From Alkaliphilus serpentinus (GTDB taxonomy: Bacteria; Bacillota; Clostridia; Peptostreptococcales; Natronincolaceae): a stretch of 42,174 nt of DNA. Below are positions 33,278 through 40,514 of the stretch, one piece after another (within the stretch, counting starts at the first letter, position 1; every line of letters starts with the position of its first letter). The stretch covers positions 1 to 42,174 of the forward strand of contig NZ_WBZB01000034.1 of assembly GCF_009017255.1 (NCBI RefSeq). The letters are read 5' to 3'. The notes beneath the pieces were generated by a model. The model ran no database searches, had not been told where the DNA came from, and saw nothing but the letters and a program-made list of their open reading frames with translations. The translations under genes and the position numbers were made by a program.

Positions 33278-33985
33278 GTGAAAAGTGTATGCAATTGTGA
33301 AAGCTGTCTTCATGGAAGATGTACTAGTAAGGTTCCTTTATTTGCTGGTTTAGATTCAAAAGAACAGAGTAGAATAACTGAGTTAATCAATAGAAGAAGC
33401 TATAGTAAGGGAGAAATGATTTTTTTACAAGGGGATATAATTGAAGGGTTATATATAATAAATCAGGGAAAAATAAAGGTGTTTAAATATACTCGAGAGG
33501 GTAAAGAACAAATATTATACATATTAAGTGTAGGAGATTTTGTTGGAGAGCTTTGCCTTATTAAGGCAGAAGAAGCAAATTATAATGTTGAGACTATAGA
33601 AGATGTGGAGATCTGTCTTATAAGAAGAAACGATTTTTTGCAGCTTCTAGATTCTAGTCATAGTATTTCCATTAAGCTGTTGGAAAACGTAGGAAGTAGG
33701 CTATTAAAATTAGAAAAGTTAGTTCAGAGCCTTGGAACAAAGGAAGTGGAATCTCGAATAGCCCAAATGCTCCTGGATCTATCTAAAGAATTTGGTCATG
33801 AAAGAGAAAATTCCGTTGAAATCAATATACCATTAACTAGGGAAGATATGGCCAATTTTATAGGTGTTACAAGGGAAACAATAAGCAGGAAGCTGAGTTT
33901 GTTACAGGATCACGGAGTAATAACCTTAGTTGGAAGCAAAACCATTATCATCAATAGTATTGAAACTCTAAAGGACTATATATAA
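33278..33985 (+). CDS. Crp/Fnr-family regulator with N-terminal cysteine cluster
   Basis: 235 residues, GTG start with GGGAGG 7 bases upstream. The N-terminus has Cys5, Cys7, Cys10 and Cys15 before the cNMP-type beta roll, an arrangement suited to an FNR-like O2-sensing Fe-S cluster. A long dimer helix follows. The HTH LTREDMANFIGVTRETISRKLSLL has Arg-Glu in the CRP position plus Ser-Arg in the FNR position. This predicts recognition of TGTGA-type half sites, perhaps also TTGAT. It probably controls anaerobic or redox genes. Two TGTGA-N6-TCAC boxes lie at 40415-40452. Confidence 0.9.
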   Translation: MKSVCNCESCLHGRCTSKVPLFAGLDSKEQSRITELINRRSYSKGEMIFLQGDIIEGLYIINQGKIKVFKYTREGKEQILYILSVGDFVGELCLIKAEEANYNVETIEDVEICLIRRNDFLQLLDSSHSISIKLLENVGSRLLKLEKLVQSLGTKEVESRIAQMLLDLSKEFGHERENSVEINIPLTREDMANFIGVTRETISRKLSLLQDHGVITLVGSKTIIINSIETLKDYI

Positions 33986-34078
33986 TGATTTTTTGCTAAT
34001 AAAACAAAATTTTTTTTGAAAATACCAGATAGATAGCAGTAATATTTAATTTCGATTATAGTTTTACATCTAAACCAT

Positions 34079-34132
34079 AATGTGTAAAGTCATTAAAAAA
34101 TTGAAATGTGTAGTAAAAATTACAATGTGTAA
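34079..34132 (+). repeat. Three direct repeats AATGTGTAR upstream of the SASP gene
   Basis: Copies at 34079-34087, 34105-34113 and 34124-34132. The last two also flank TGTAGTAAAAATTACA, a partial inverted repeat. They could bind a sporulation regulator, but there is no recognised match. Confidence 0.35.
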
Positions 34133-34209
34133 AACCCTCATTACTACAAATAATACTAGTGTAGCTAACGACAGCTACAAAAAAAAAAAAATTGAGGGAG
34201 GAACGTTAA

Positions 34210-34458
34210 ATGAATCCTAATGCAACTAGTCAAACAGGAACAACTACTAATGTAAACAGAACAGGTAGAAACACTATCGTAGTTCCCGAAGCTCGACAAG
34301 CACTAAATCAAATGAAAATAGAGATAGCAAGTGAATTGGGTATTTCTAACTACGATGGAATCGACAAAGGTAACTTATCTTCAAGACAAAATGGTTATGT
34401 AGGTGGAACAATTACTAAGCGTTTAGTAGAGTATGCTGAAAGAAATATGGGTAGATAA
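34210..34458 (+). CDS. Alpha/beta-type small acid-soluble spore protein (SASP)
   Basis: 82 residues. The family core is intact: VVPEARQALNQMKIEIASELGI, where E-I-A-S-E is the cleavage site for the germination protease GPR, then RQNGYVGGTITKRLVEYAE. The N-terminus is Thr/Asn-rich. It coats spore DNA, giving resistance to UV and heat, and later feeds the outgrowing spore. GAGGGAGG precedes the ATG. Expression is expected in the forespore (sigma-G), though I could not identify a clear promoter. A 13-base A run (34179-34191) lies just before the ribosome site. Confidence 0.95.
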   Translation: MNPNATSQTGTTTNVNRTGRNTIVVPEARQALNQMKIEIASELGISNYDGIDKGNLSSRQNGYVGGTITKRLVEYAERNMGR

Positions 34459-34476
34459 TTAACCTACACCAAAAAT

Positions 34477-34510
34477 AAAAGCGAAGCGTAAAGCTTCGCT
34501 TTTATTTTTT
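34477..34510 (+). terminator. Terminator of the SASP gene
   Basis: AAAAGCGAAGC-GTAAA-GCTTCGCTTTT followed by ATTTTTT. Confidence 0.9.
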
Positions 34511-34669
34511 AGAAAGAATTTATGGCTATAACTAGAAATAATAATAGGGTTGCAAAGGGGTATAAATTAAAGTAAACTAATAATGTTAAGGATGTTTTTT
34601 ACTGCATAAAGGTTTTTTGAAATTCCTATTAAAGATGGGGGTTGTAAGGATACTTATTAGGTGAATATA

Positions 34670-34741
34670 ATGATAAATGAATATTATTATTTGCCATATT
34701 TAGTATATCCTCCCACCATTATCTGTAATGGTGTTTTTTAG
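34670..34741 (+). CDS. Candidate tyrosine-rich leader peptide
   Basis: 23 codons beginning MINEYYYLPYLVYPP. AGGTG lies 6 bases before the ATG, and the stop TAG overlaps the end of the terminator T run. Five of the first thirteen residues are Tyr, with three in a row at 5-7. In AT-rich DNA, TAT codons are common by chance, so this is only a candidate. Confidence 0.3.
   Translation: MINEYYYLPYLVYPPTIICNGVF
34714..34739 (+). terminator. Terminator-like hairpin upstream of the SEDS gene
   Basis: Eight-base-pair perfect stem CACCATTA-TCTG-TAATGGTG followed by six T. No gene ends nearby, so it is either an attenuator for the downstream gene or the end of a short RNA. Confidence 0.7.
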
Positions 34742-34801
34742 TTAATGCATGAAAAACTATTTATTTCTCTGTAGTTGGGTATATAAGTGAGGTGGACTCC
34801 T

Positions 34802-35911
34802 ATGAAGATTGATGGAAGATTGATTAAAAAAATAGATTTTACATTAATCGTTGTTATAGCTTTAATATGTGTGATTGGTGTATTAATGATCGGTAGTGCA
34901 ACCCATAATTATGTAGGGGGTAGCCAAGGCTTTATTAAGACTCAGATATCATCCATTATTTTAGGAATCATTGCCATTATTTTCATCATGTTTTTTGATT
35001 ACAATACCTTTGCAAGGTTTTATATACCAATTTATATTCTTTGTAATGGACTGTTGCTGGCGGTGCTTATTTTTGGTAAGGGTAAAGAAACCTGGGGAGC
35101 TAATCGTTGGTTAAGAATTGCAGGCTTTCAGTTTCAACCGGCAGATTTCGTTAAAATAGGAATTATAATATGCCTTGCCAAGATTATTGTGGATAATAAG
35201 GATACCATCCACCAGGTATCAACAATTCTAAAAATTGGAGCCTTTGTGGCAGTGCCGATGGTGATGATATTGATTCAGCCAGATCTCGGAACAACAATGG
35301 CCTTTGCGTTTTTTTCCTTTGGTATGCTCTTTGTTGCAGGTCTAAGGTATAAGCATATTTTAATAAGCGGTTTGTTGGGCATTATTAGCCTACCCTTTAT
35401 ATGGATGGGACTTGAGGACTATCAGAGAACGAGAATTTTGGTATTTATGAATCCAGAAATGGATCCTATGGGAAGCGGTTACCATATTCTACAGTCAAAG
35501 CTTGCTGTTGGTTCTGGTATGATTTTTGGAAAAGGTCTATTTAAGGGAAGTCAGACTCAGTACGGCTTTCTGCCGGAAAGACACAACGATTTTATTTTTT
35601 CCGTTATAGCAGAAGAATTAGGGTTTATTGGGGTGGCAGTGTTGATATTACTATATGCAATCATGTTATTTAGATGCATTGCTATTGCCAGAGAAGCAAA
35701 GGATGATTTTGGTGCATACCTTGTTATAGGGAATACCTTTATGCTGGCCTTTCATATTTTCGCCAATATTGCCATGACCATAGGACTAATGCCGGTAACT
35801 GGTAAACCCTTGCCTTTAGTTAGCTATGGGGGTACTTTTATGCTAGCCAATATGATGGCAATCGGCTTAATCTTAAACGTCAATATGCGACGAGATAAAA
35901 TTAACTTTTAA
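34802..35911 (+). CDS. rodA: SEDS-family peptidoglycan glycosyltransferase, RodA-like
   Basis: 369 residues from the ATG at 34802 (GAGGTGG 6 bases upstream). An in-frame GTG at 34787 overlaps the ribosome site. There are ten membrane segments. Family motifs: WGANRWLRIAGFQFQPADFVKI, QPDLGTTMAF, GSGYHILQSKLAVGSG, LPERHNDFIFSVIAEELGFIG and TGKPLPLVSYGGTFML. It polymerises lipid II with a partner class B PBP, which is not encoded here. RodA (elongation) fits best; FtsW or SpoVE are alternatives. The usual S-E of the QPSE motif is A-D. Confidence 0.85.
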   Translation: MKIDGRLIKKIDFTLIVVIALICVIGVLMIGSATHNYVGGSQGFIKTQISSIILGIIAIIFIMFFDYNTFARFYIPIYILCNGLLLAVLIFGKGKETWGANRWLRIAGFQFQPADFVKIGIIICLAKIIVDNKDTIHQVSTILKIGAFVAVPMVMILIQPDLGTTMAFAFFSFGMLFVAGLRYKHILISGLLGIISLPFIWMGLEDYQRTRILVFMNPEMDPMGSGYHILQSKLAVGSGMIFGKGLFKGSQTQYGFLPERHNDFIFSVIAEELGFIGVAVLILLYAIMLFRCIAIAREAKDDFGAYLVIGNTFMLAFHIFANIAMTIGLMPVTGKPLPLVSYGGTFMLANMMAIGLILNVNMRRDKINF

Positions 35912-35934
35912 TACATTTAAAGGAGGTGGTGGAA

Positions 35935-36021
35935 TTGGATTCCTTCCCCCAGCGGATTGGTAAAAGCACAGAAGAACAGAGGAAGAATACTACCACCACA
36001 ACTGGAGTATTCCTCTTGTAA
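35935..36021 (+). CDS. Candidate leader peptide upstream of mgtE
   Basis: 28 codons with a TTG start (in-frame GTG at 35929 is an alternative). It reads DSFPQRIGKSTEEQ, then RKNTTTTGVFLL and TAA. A full AAAGGAGG lies 8 bases before the TTG, far better than chance spacing, and there is no other gene for this ribosome site to serve. The stop is 28 bases before the mgtE start. A Mg2+- or translation-responsive leader is conceivable. Confidence 0.45.
   Translation: MDSFPQRIGKSTEEQRKNTTTTTGVFLL
35981..36018 (+). promoter_or_regulatory. Structured leader RNA before mgtE
   Basis: GAATACT (35984-35990) pairs with AGTATTC (36006-36012), flanked by AGG/CCT, and a competing GGTGGT (35925-35930)/ACCACC pairing is possible with the ribosome site of the leader frame. 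It does not match the M-box riboswitch. It may couple leader translation to mgtE expression. Confidence 0.35.
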
Positions 36022-36048
36022 TTTTTATATTTTAGAGGGGTGAGTATA

Positions 36049-37383
36049 ATGTATGAAAGAGTTTTTGAGCTAATAGCCGAGAGAAAGTTCTCAGTCCTTA
36101 GGGAAGAACTTAAGGATATGATGGCTGTTGACCTTGCTGAAATTATTGATGAGCTTGATAAAAAGGACGGCATCATTGTTTTTAGATTACTTCCAAAGGA
36201 TCTTGCAACAGATGTCTTTTCTTTTCTATCATCTCATTTACAAAAGGATATTGTTGAGGCAATTCATGAAACAAAGCTGAACGAAATTATAGAGGAGCTA
36301 TTTTTCGACGATATGATAGACTTTTTGGAGGAAATGCCTTCTAATGTAGTTAAGAAAATATTAAGAAATGTAACGGAAGAAGAAAGAAAGCTTATCAACC
36401 AATTTCTTAATTACCCAGAAAATTCTGCCGGCAGTCTAATGACCATAGAGTATGTGGATTTAAAGAAGGAAATGACGGTAAAGGATGCATTAGTTCATAT
36501 TAAAAAAACGGGAGTAGATAAGGAGACTATTTACACCTGCTATGTTATTAATGATAAGCGTAAGCTGGAAGGAATCGTATCATTAAGAAAACTGGTATTA
36601 TACGATGAAAAATTATTAATTTCAGATATAATGAATCAGGATATTGTTTCTGTTTCAACCCTTGATGATCAAGAAGAGGTAGCATCTCTTTTCAAAAAAT
36701 ACGACTTAATCACAATTCCAGTAGTAGATACAGAGAATCGTCTTGTAGGAATTATAACCATTGATGATATCGTAGATGTTATAGATCGAGAAAACACTGA
36801 AGACTTTCAAAAGATGGCGGCTATGTCTCCCAATGAAGAGGAGTACCTAAGAACTGGAGTATTTGCACTGGCCCGGAAAAGAATTTTATGGCTGATGATC
36901 CTGATGATCGCTGCTACCTTAACGGGCACTGTCATTACTCGATTTGAAAATATATTGCAATCCTTTGTAGTGCTGGCTGCTGCTATGCCTCTACTTATGA
37001 ACACTGCTGGTAATGCAGGTTCTCAATCCTCTACACTGATCATAAGGGGGATAGCCCTTGGAGAAGTAGAGCTTACTGATTATCTGAAGGTTTTATGGAA
37101 GGAGCTTAGGGTTAGTGTTGTTGTAGGCTTCACCCTAGCCCTTGCAAATATGCTAAGAATGTTGATATTGGTAAGAAGTGATGTGACTATAGCCTTTATT
37201 GTTTCTTTTACCTTAGGAGTAACCGTTGTAATGGCCAAGGCAGTTGGAGGAACCCTCCCTATAGTTGCTAAAAAGCTGAATCTTGACCCCGCCATCATGG
37301 CAGGTCCATTAATCACAACCATCGTCGATGCCCTTGCCTTGGTGGTATATTTTAATGTCGCCAGCGTCCTTTTGGGATTGTAA
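36049..37383 (+). CDS. mgtE: Magnesium transporter MgtE
   Basis: 444 residues from the ATG at 36049, preceded by AGAGGGG; a GTG at 36040 overlaps that site. Domains in order: MgtE N domain (superhelical, about 1-125), two CBS domains (about 130-250; TIPVVDTENRLVGIITIDD), plug helix, then five membrane helices (about 285-440) with the signature MPLLMNTAGNAGSQSSTLIIRGIALGEV. It is a Mg2+-gated channel: the cytosolic domains close the pore when internal Mg2+ is high. Normal length. Confidence 0.95.
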   Translation: MYERVFELIAERKFSVLREELKDMMAVDLAEIIDELDKKDGIIVFRLLPKDLATDVFSFLSSHLQKDIVEAIHETKLNEIIEELFFDDMIDFLEEMPSNVVKKILRNVTEEERKLINQFLNYPENSAGSLMTIEYVDLKKEMTVKDALVHIKKTGVDKETIYTCYVINDKRKLEGIVSLRKLVLYDEKLLISDIMNQDIVSVSTLDDQEEVASLFKKYDLITIPVVDTENRLVGIITIDDIVDVIDRENTEDFQKMAAMSPNEEEYLRTGVFALARKRILWLMILMIAATLTGTVITRFENILQSFVVLAAAMPLLMNTAGNAGSQSSTLIIRGIALGEVELTDYLKVLWKELRVSVVVGFTLALANMLRMLILVRSDVTIAFIVSFTLGVTVVMAKAVGGTLPIVAKKLNLDPAIMAGPLITTIVDALALVVYFNVASVLLGL

Positions 37384-37387
37384 TTTA

Positions 37388-37510
37388 AAAACAATTAAGA
37401 ATTAAGAACTAATTATTTAAAGGAATTACTGATAATTAAAGTATGAAATAGAAATTTAGTTCAGAATTTCTACGTACATTCTACATTCTAAGTTCTTCAT
37501 TCTTCAATTA
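37388..37510. repeat. Dispersed AT-rich repeat with inverted arms
   Basis: AACAATTAAGAATTAAGAACT (from 37388) and AGTTCTTCATTCTTCAATTA (to about 37509) form imperfect inverted arms around a short core with TACATTCTACATTCTAAG. The arm unit AAGAATTAAGAA is the same as in the repeats near 23275 and 39955. Confidence 0.6.
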
Positions 37511-37557
37511 TGTAAATTGTTATTTAACATTCAATTTTATAAAAAGTATCAACCCAT

Positions 37558-37590
37558 AAAACAGATGTTGTTTAAAGCATCTGTTTTTTT
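37558..37590 (+). terminator. Rho-independent terminator downstream of mgtE
   Basis: AAAACAGATG / CATCTGTTTT with a ten-base loop and T run. It is 175 bases after the mgtE stop. Confidence 0.8.
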
Positions 37591-37670
37591 CATGGATAAA
37601 TTCACCCATTAAAGATAAAAATATGATTAACTTTATTGATTCTATCTATTAAGTAATGGGAGGTTATTAG

Positions 37671-38354
37671 ATGAAAAGAAAGGGTTTTACAGTAGCAATC
37701 ATTATACTGGTGTTTTTTATAAGCATTAGTATGGTTTTCAATGGAATAAAGGCCCAGAACCTAGCTTGGGGCTCAAGAGGCAATGAGGTTAGAGAACTGC
37801 AAACCAGATTACAAAGATGGGGTTATTATGATGGACCTATTAGTAGTATTTATGGACAGCAAACCTACGAAGCAGTAATAGCCTTTCAAAGAGCCAATGG
37901 CTTAAGTCCTGATGGCGTGGTTGGGCCTCAAACAAGGGCAGCCTTGGGAATGGCTAGACAAACCCCAGCACCTACCACACCAACCGGCGGAGGGGTTTCT
38001 AGAAGCGATGATATCAACCTATTGGCCCGAACGATCCATGCCGAGGCTAAAGGAGAGCCCTATGAGGGAAAGGTGGCAGTTGGTGCAGTTATTCTGAATC
38101 GAATTAGGAATGCAGCCTTTCCAAATACAATGGCAGGAGTAGTTTATCAGCCCTGTGCCTTTGAACCAACAAAAAATGGAGCCATAAATCAAGCACCCAA
38201 TGATGAAGCCTTTAGGGCTGCCAGAGATGCCTTAAATGGATGGGATCCTACTGGAGGCGCTATTTATTTCTGGAATCCTGCCACTGCCACCAGCAGATGG
38301 ATTTGGACTAGAAAAATCACACTTAGAATAGGCAAGCATGTTTTTGCCCATTAA
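37671..38354 (+). CDS. sleB: Spore cortex-lytic enzyme SleB
   Basis: 227 residues. A signal peptide (about 1-29) is followed by a peptidoglycan-binding domain (GSRGNEVRELQTRLQRWGYY ... AFQRANGLSPDGVVGPQTRAAL, about 35-93), a Pro/Thr linker and the SleB/CwlJ hydrolase domain (about 115-227). That domain has LLARTIHAEAKGEPYEGKVA, the catalytic Glu in HAEA, and GAIYFWNPATATSRWIW. It is a lytic transglycosylase that opens the cortex at germination. The last residues of the usual C-terminus are present. GGGAGG precedes the ATG. Followed after 12 bases by ypeB, its standard partner. Confidence 0.95.
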   Translation: MKRKGFTVAIIILVFFISISMVFNGIKAQNLAWGSRGNEVRELQTRLQRWGYYDGPISSIYGQQTYEAVIAFQRANGLSPDGVVGPQTRAALGMARQTPAPTTPTGGGVSRSDDINLLARTIHAEAKGEPYEGKVAVGAVILNRIRNAAFPNTMAGVVYQPCAFEPTKNGAINQAPNDEAFRAARDALNGWDPTGGAIYFWNPATATSRWIWTRKITLRIGKHVFAH

Positions 38355-38366
38355 AGGAGGAGAAAT

Positions 38367-39713
38367 ATGAGGAAGTATACATTACCCTTAGTATTGCTAT
38401 TAGCTCTGGTGATTGTTGGTGTTTGGGGATTTTATCAATACAGAGAGAAAATCGATTATCATACATACCTAGACATGCAATTCCAGAGGGAATTTTATGA
38501 AATGATCGGGCATGTTGAAAATCTACAGGTGGACTTATCTAAGGCTATGATTTCTGGATCCAGTAAAGATATGGCTAAATACTTAAGTGGTACCTATATG
38601 CAAGCTTATATAGCTCAAGAAAAGCTAACTCAGCTTCCCTTTCATCATGCTACCATCCGTAAAACAGAAGAGTTTCTAAGTCAGGTAGGGGATTATTGTA
38701 CTGCCATGGCCAATAAGGCTTTGGATGGTTATGTTTTATCTGATGAGGAAATGAATACCCTGCAGGAACTCCAAAATTATTCAAACAATCTTGCTCAGGA
38801 ATTGTTTGAGATGCAGCAAAAGGTGGTTTCAGGAGGAGTAAATTTTGGAGATTTAAGAAGAGTAGGAAATAGAGACTTAGAAAAAGTAAGTGATCAGATG
38901 AAGGATATGAACCTTATCAATTTTGAAGAAAGAATGCAGGATTATCCTGAGCTAATCTACGATGGCCCCTTTTCTGCCCATATGAAGGACATAAAGCCCA
39001 AATTGACAGGAGAAGAGATCACAGAGGAAGATGCCATAAGGATTGTTGAGGAGACCTTTGGTGAGAAGGCAGATATTGACACTCCTAGGATCATTGGTGA
39101 TATAGAAAATACAAAAATTCATGGCTATTATTTAAGGGCAGATAGAAATGAGGATAATGGCGAGATTTCCGCGGCTGTCAGTAAAATTGGTGGTAAAATC
39201 ATATGGTATTTAAATCCAAGAAGTATTGGGGAAAGTAAGCTAGATAGAGAAAGGGCTATGGATATAGCGGAGGAATTTCTTCAAGAGCAGGGATATAAGA
39301 ATATGGTGGCAACCTATGCTATGGCAGCAGAGGGTGAAATGGTTATCAATTTTGCTACTAAGGAAGAGGATGTAATTATCTATACAGACCTAATGAAGGT
39401 TAAGGTAGCCTTGGATAATGGAGATGTCATAGGCTTTGAAACAGAGGGATACCTAGTGAATCATCATGACAGAAATATAGGCGAACCTGAGTTAACTGAG
39501 GAAGAGGCCCAGGAGAGGCTATCTAGTTCAGCAGAAATAGAAAGCACTCGTTTAGCCATCATTCCAACCAATGGCAACAAAGAAGTTCTTTGCTATGAAT
39601 TTAAAGTTCAATTTGGTGAAGACAACTTTCTAATCTATATAGATGCCGATACAGGGGACCAAGTAAGGATATTATTGATGGTTGAGCAAGAGGACGGAAC
39701 ATTAGTAATATAA
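38367..39713 (+). CDS. ypeB: Germination protein YpeB
   Basis: 448 residues, the usual length. An N-terminal membrane anchor (about 5-22) and a long helical region (about 30-190) precede three PepSY-like beta domains (about 215-448). GEEITEEDAIRIVEETFGEKA, DREKAMDIAEEFL-like and EPELTEEEAQERLS are the repeat starts. It localises and protects SleB in the dormant spore. AGGAGG precedes the ATG. It is co-transcribed with sleB and expected in the forespore. Confidence 0.95.
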   Translation: MRKYTLPLVLLLALVIVGVWGFYQYREKIDYHTYLDMQFQREFYEMIGHVENLQVDLSKAMISGSSKDMAKYLSGTYMQAYIAQEKLTQLPFHHATIRKTEEFLSQVGDYCTAMANKALDGYVLSDEEMNTLQELQNYSNNLAQELFEMQQKVVSGGVNFGDLRRVGNRDLEKVSDQMKDMNLINFEERMQDYPELIYDGPFSAHMKDIKPKLTGEEITEEDAIRIVEETFGEKADIDTPRIIGDIENTKIHGYYLRADRNEDNGEISAAVSKIGGKIIWYLNPRSIGESKLDRERAMDIAEEFLQEQGYKNMVATYAMAAEGEMVINFATKEEDVIIYTDLMKVKVALDNGDVIGFETEGYLVNHHDRNIGEPELTEEEAQERLSSSAEIESTRLAIIPTNGNKEVLCYEFKVQFGEDNFLIYIDADTGDQVRILLMVEQEDGTLVI

Positions 39714-39714
39714 T

Positions 39715-39837
39715 CAGACTGTTGAAAAACCCACATCTTCGTTGTTACTTCAAAAAACCAGCTCCTCACTTATTACTATATAAGCTCCGGGGCTGGTTTT
39801 TCTTGCGCCTAGAATCTATGGTCTTTTGAACAGTCTG
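39715..39837. mobile_element. MITE-like inverted-repeat element
   Basis: Fourteen-base terminal inverted repeats, CAGACTGTTGAAAA (39715-39728) and TTTTGAACAGTCTG (39824-39837), match at 13 of 14 positions. They enclose 95 bases without a gene. An inner stem AAAAACCAGC (39753-39762) / GCTGGTTTTT (39792-39801) with a T run can act as terminator for ypeB. Size and structure fit a miniature non-autonomous element. No target duplication is obvious. Confidence 0.6.
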
Positions 39838-39897
39838 GAAATATGCGTTGCTAAAGTTCATCTACAACATTAACTCTTTAAACATTGAAAACACTTT

Positions 39898-39945
39898 AAA
39901 ACAAGGTTGAAGTTAAAGTTTAACTTCAACCTTGTTTTGTTTTTA
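39898..39945 (+). terminator. Very long hairpin terminator
   Basis: A 20-base-pair perfect inverted repeat (39898-39917 with 39919-39938, one-base loop) followed by GTTTTT. Unusually long for a terminator; it may also block transcription from the minus strand. Confidence 0.75.
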
Positions 39946-39948
39946 TAA

Positions 39949-39985
39949 TTCTTCACTCTTAATTCTCAATTCTTCATTTTCCTTC
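39949..39985. repeat. Third copy of the dispersed AATTCTTCA-type repeat
   Basis: Reads AATTCTTCACTCTTAATTCTC and then AATTCTTCATTTTCC, the reverse complement of the GAAGAAT/TTAAGAAT units near 23275. The 326-base gap 39714-40039 is thus filled by the MITE-like element, the long hairpin, this repeat and the ribosome site of the next gene. Confidence 0.55.
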
Positions 39986-40039
39986 TCCTTCACCCTTTAA
40001 GGTCAAGGAGAATATTTATATAGAAAGGAGGTAATATAG

Positions 40040-40402
40040 ATGGCCTTTATAGATAAAATATCAAAATCAATGTCCAAGACAACCCAATCCATTTCCAAAC
40101 TCTCCTCTCAAATGATGGAGGTAAGCAAACTAAACATGAGTATTAGGAAAAGAGAGGAAGAAATTGAAGAAAAGCTATTGGAGCTAGGACATTATGTATA
40201 TAGTAGATTCAGAAAAATGAATATGGTATCAAGATCAGAGGTGGTGGAGCTAATTCATAACATAGAAGCTATGGAAAATGAGATAGAAAGCATAGAAAAA
40301 TTAATTAGGAGCATAAAAAACATCAACTATTGTAGTAGCTGCAGAGAAGAATTCGAAGATGATGTACGGTTTTGTCCCCTTTGTGGTAAAATGTTAAAGT
40401 AG
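40040..40402 (+). CDS. Coiled-coil protein with C-terminal zinc ribbon
   Basis: 120 residues. Residues about 1-100 are helical, Ser/Lys/Glu-rich, with coiled-coil character (MSIRKREEEIEEKLLELGHYVYSRF). The last 25 residues are a zinc ribbon with C97-x2-C100 and C111-x2-C114 (YCSSCREEFEDDVRFCPLCGKML). Common in clostridia, unknown function. AAAGGAGG precedes the ATG. It lies upstream of the ferredoxin-like gene, with regulatory boxes between. Confidence 0.75.
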   Translation: MAFIDKISKSMSKTTQSISKLSSQMMEVSKLNMSIRKREEEIEEKLLELGHYVYSRFRKMNMVSRSEVVELIHNIEAMENEIESIEKLIRSIKNINYCSSCREEFEDDVRFCPLCGKMLK

Positions 40403-40414
40403 CTTTAACGGAAA

Positions 40415-40452
40415 TGTGATGTACTTCACGGTTTTTTGTGCGAATTATCACA
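40415..40452 (+). promoter_or_regulatory. Two tandem CRP-type boxes upstream of the ferredoxin-like gene
   Basis: TGTGA-TGTACT-TCACG (40415-40430) and TGTGC-GAATTA-TCACA (40437-40452) each match TGTGA-N6-TCACA. Their centres are 22 bases apart, about two helical turns. The first could alternatively be the weak stem of a terminator, because GTTTTTT follows it. Confidence 0.5.
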
Positions 40453-40514
40453 TACTTATAGACTTCTTTACAGTAATATATACTTAAGATAAAAATAAAA
40501 AGGAGAGAGTTAAA

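Larger units (their letters stand above)
34511..34801 (+). other. Leader region of the rodA-type gene
   Basis: About 290 bases between the SASP terminator and the SEDS gene. They hold no large gene. A candidate 23-codon leader reading frame (34670-34741) runs through a complete terminator-like hairpin (34714-34739). The ribosome site of the SEDS gene follows about 50 bases later, an attenuator-like layout. Confidence 0.45.

Noticed and set aside
35912-36048. M-box magnesium riboswitch before mgtE
   Set aside because: None of the conserved M-box segments is present and the region is too short; a leader frame explains it better.
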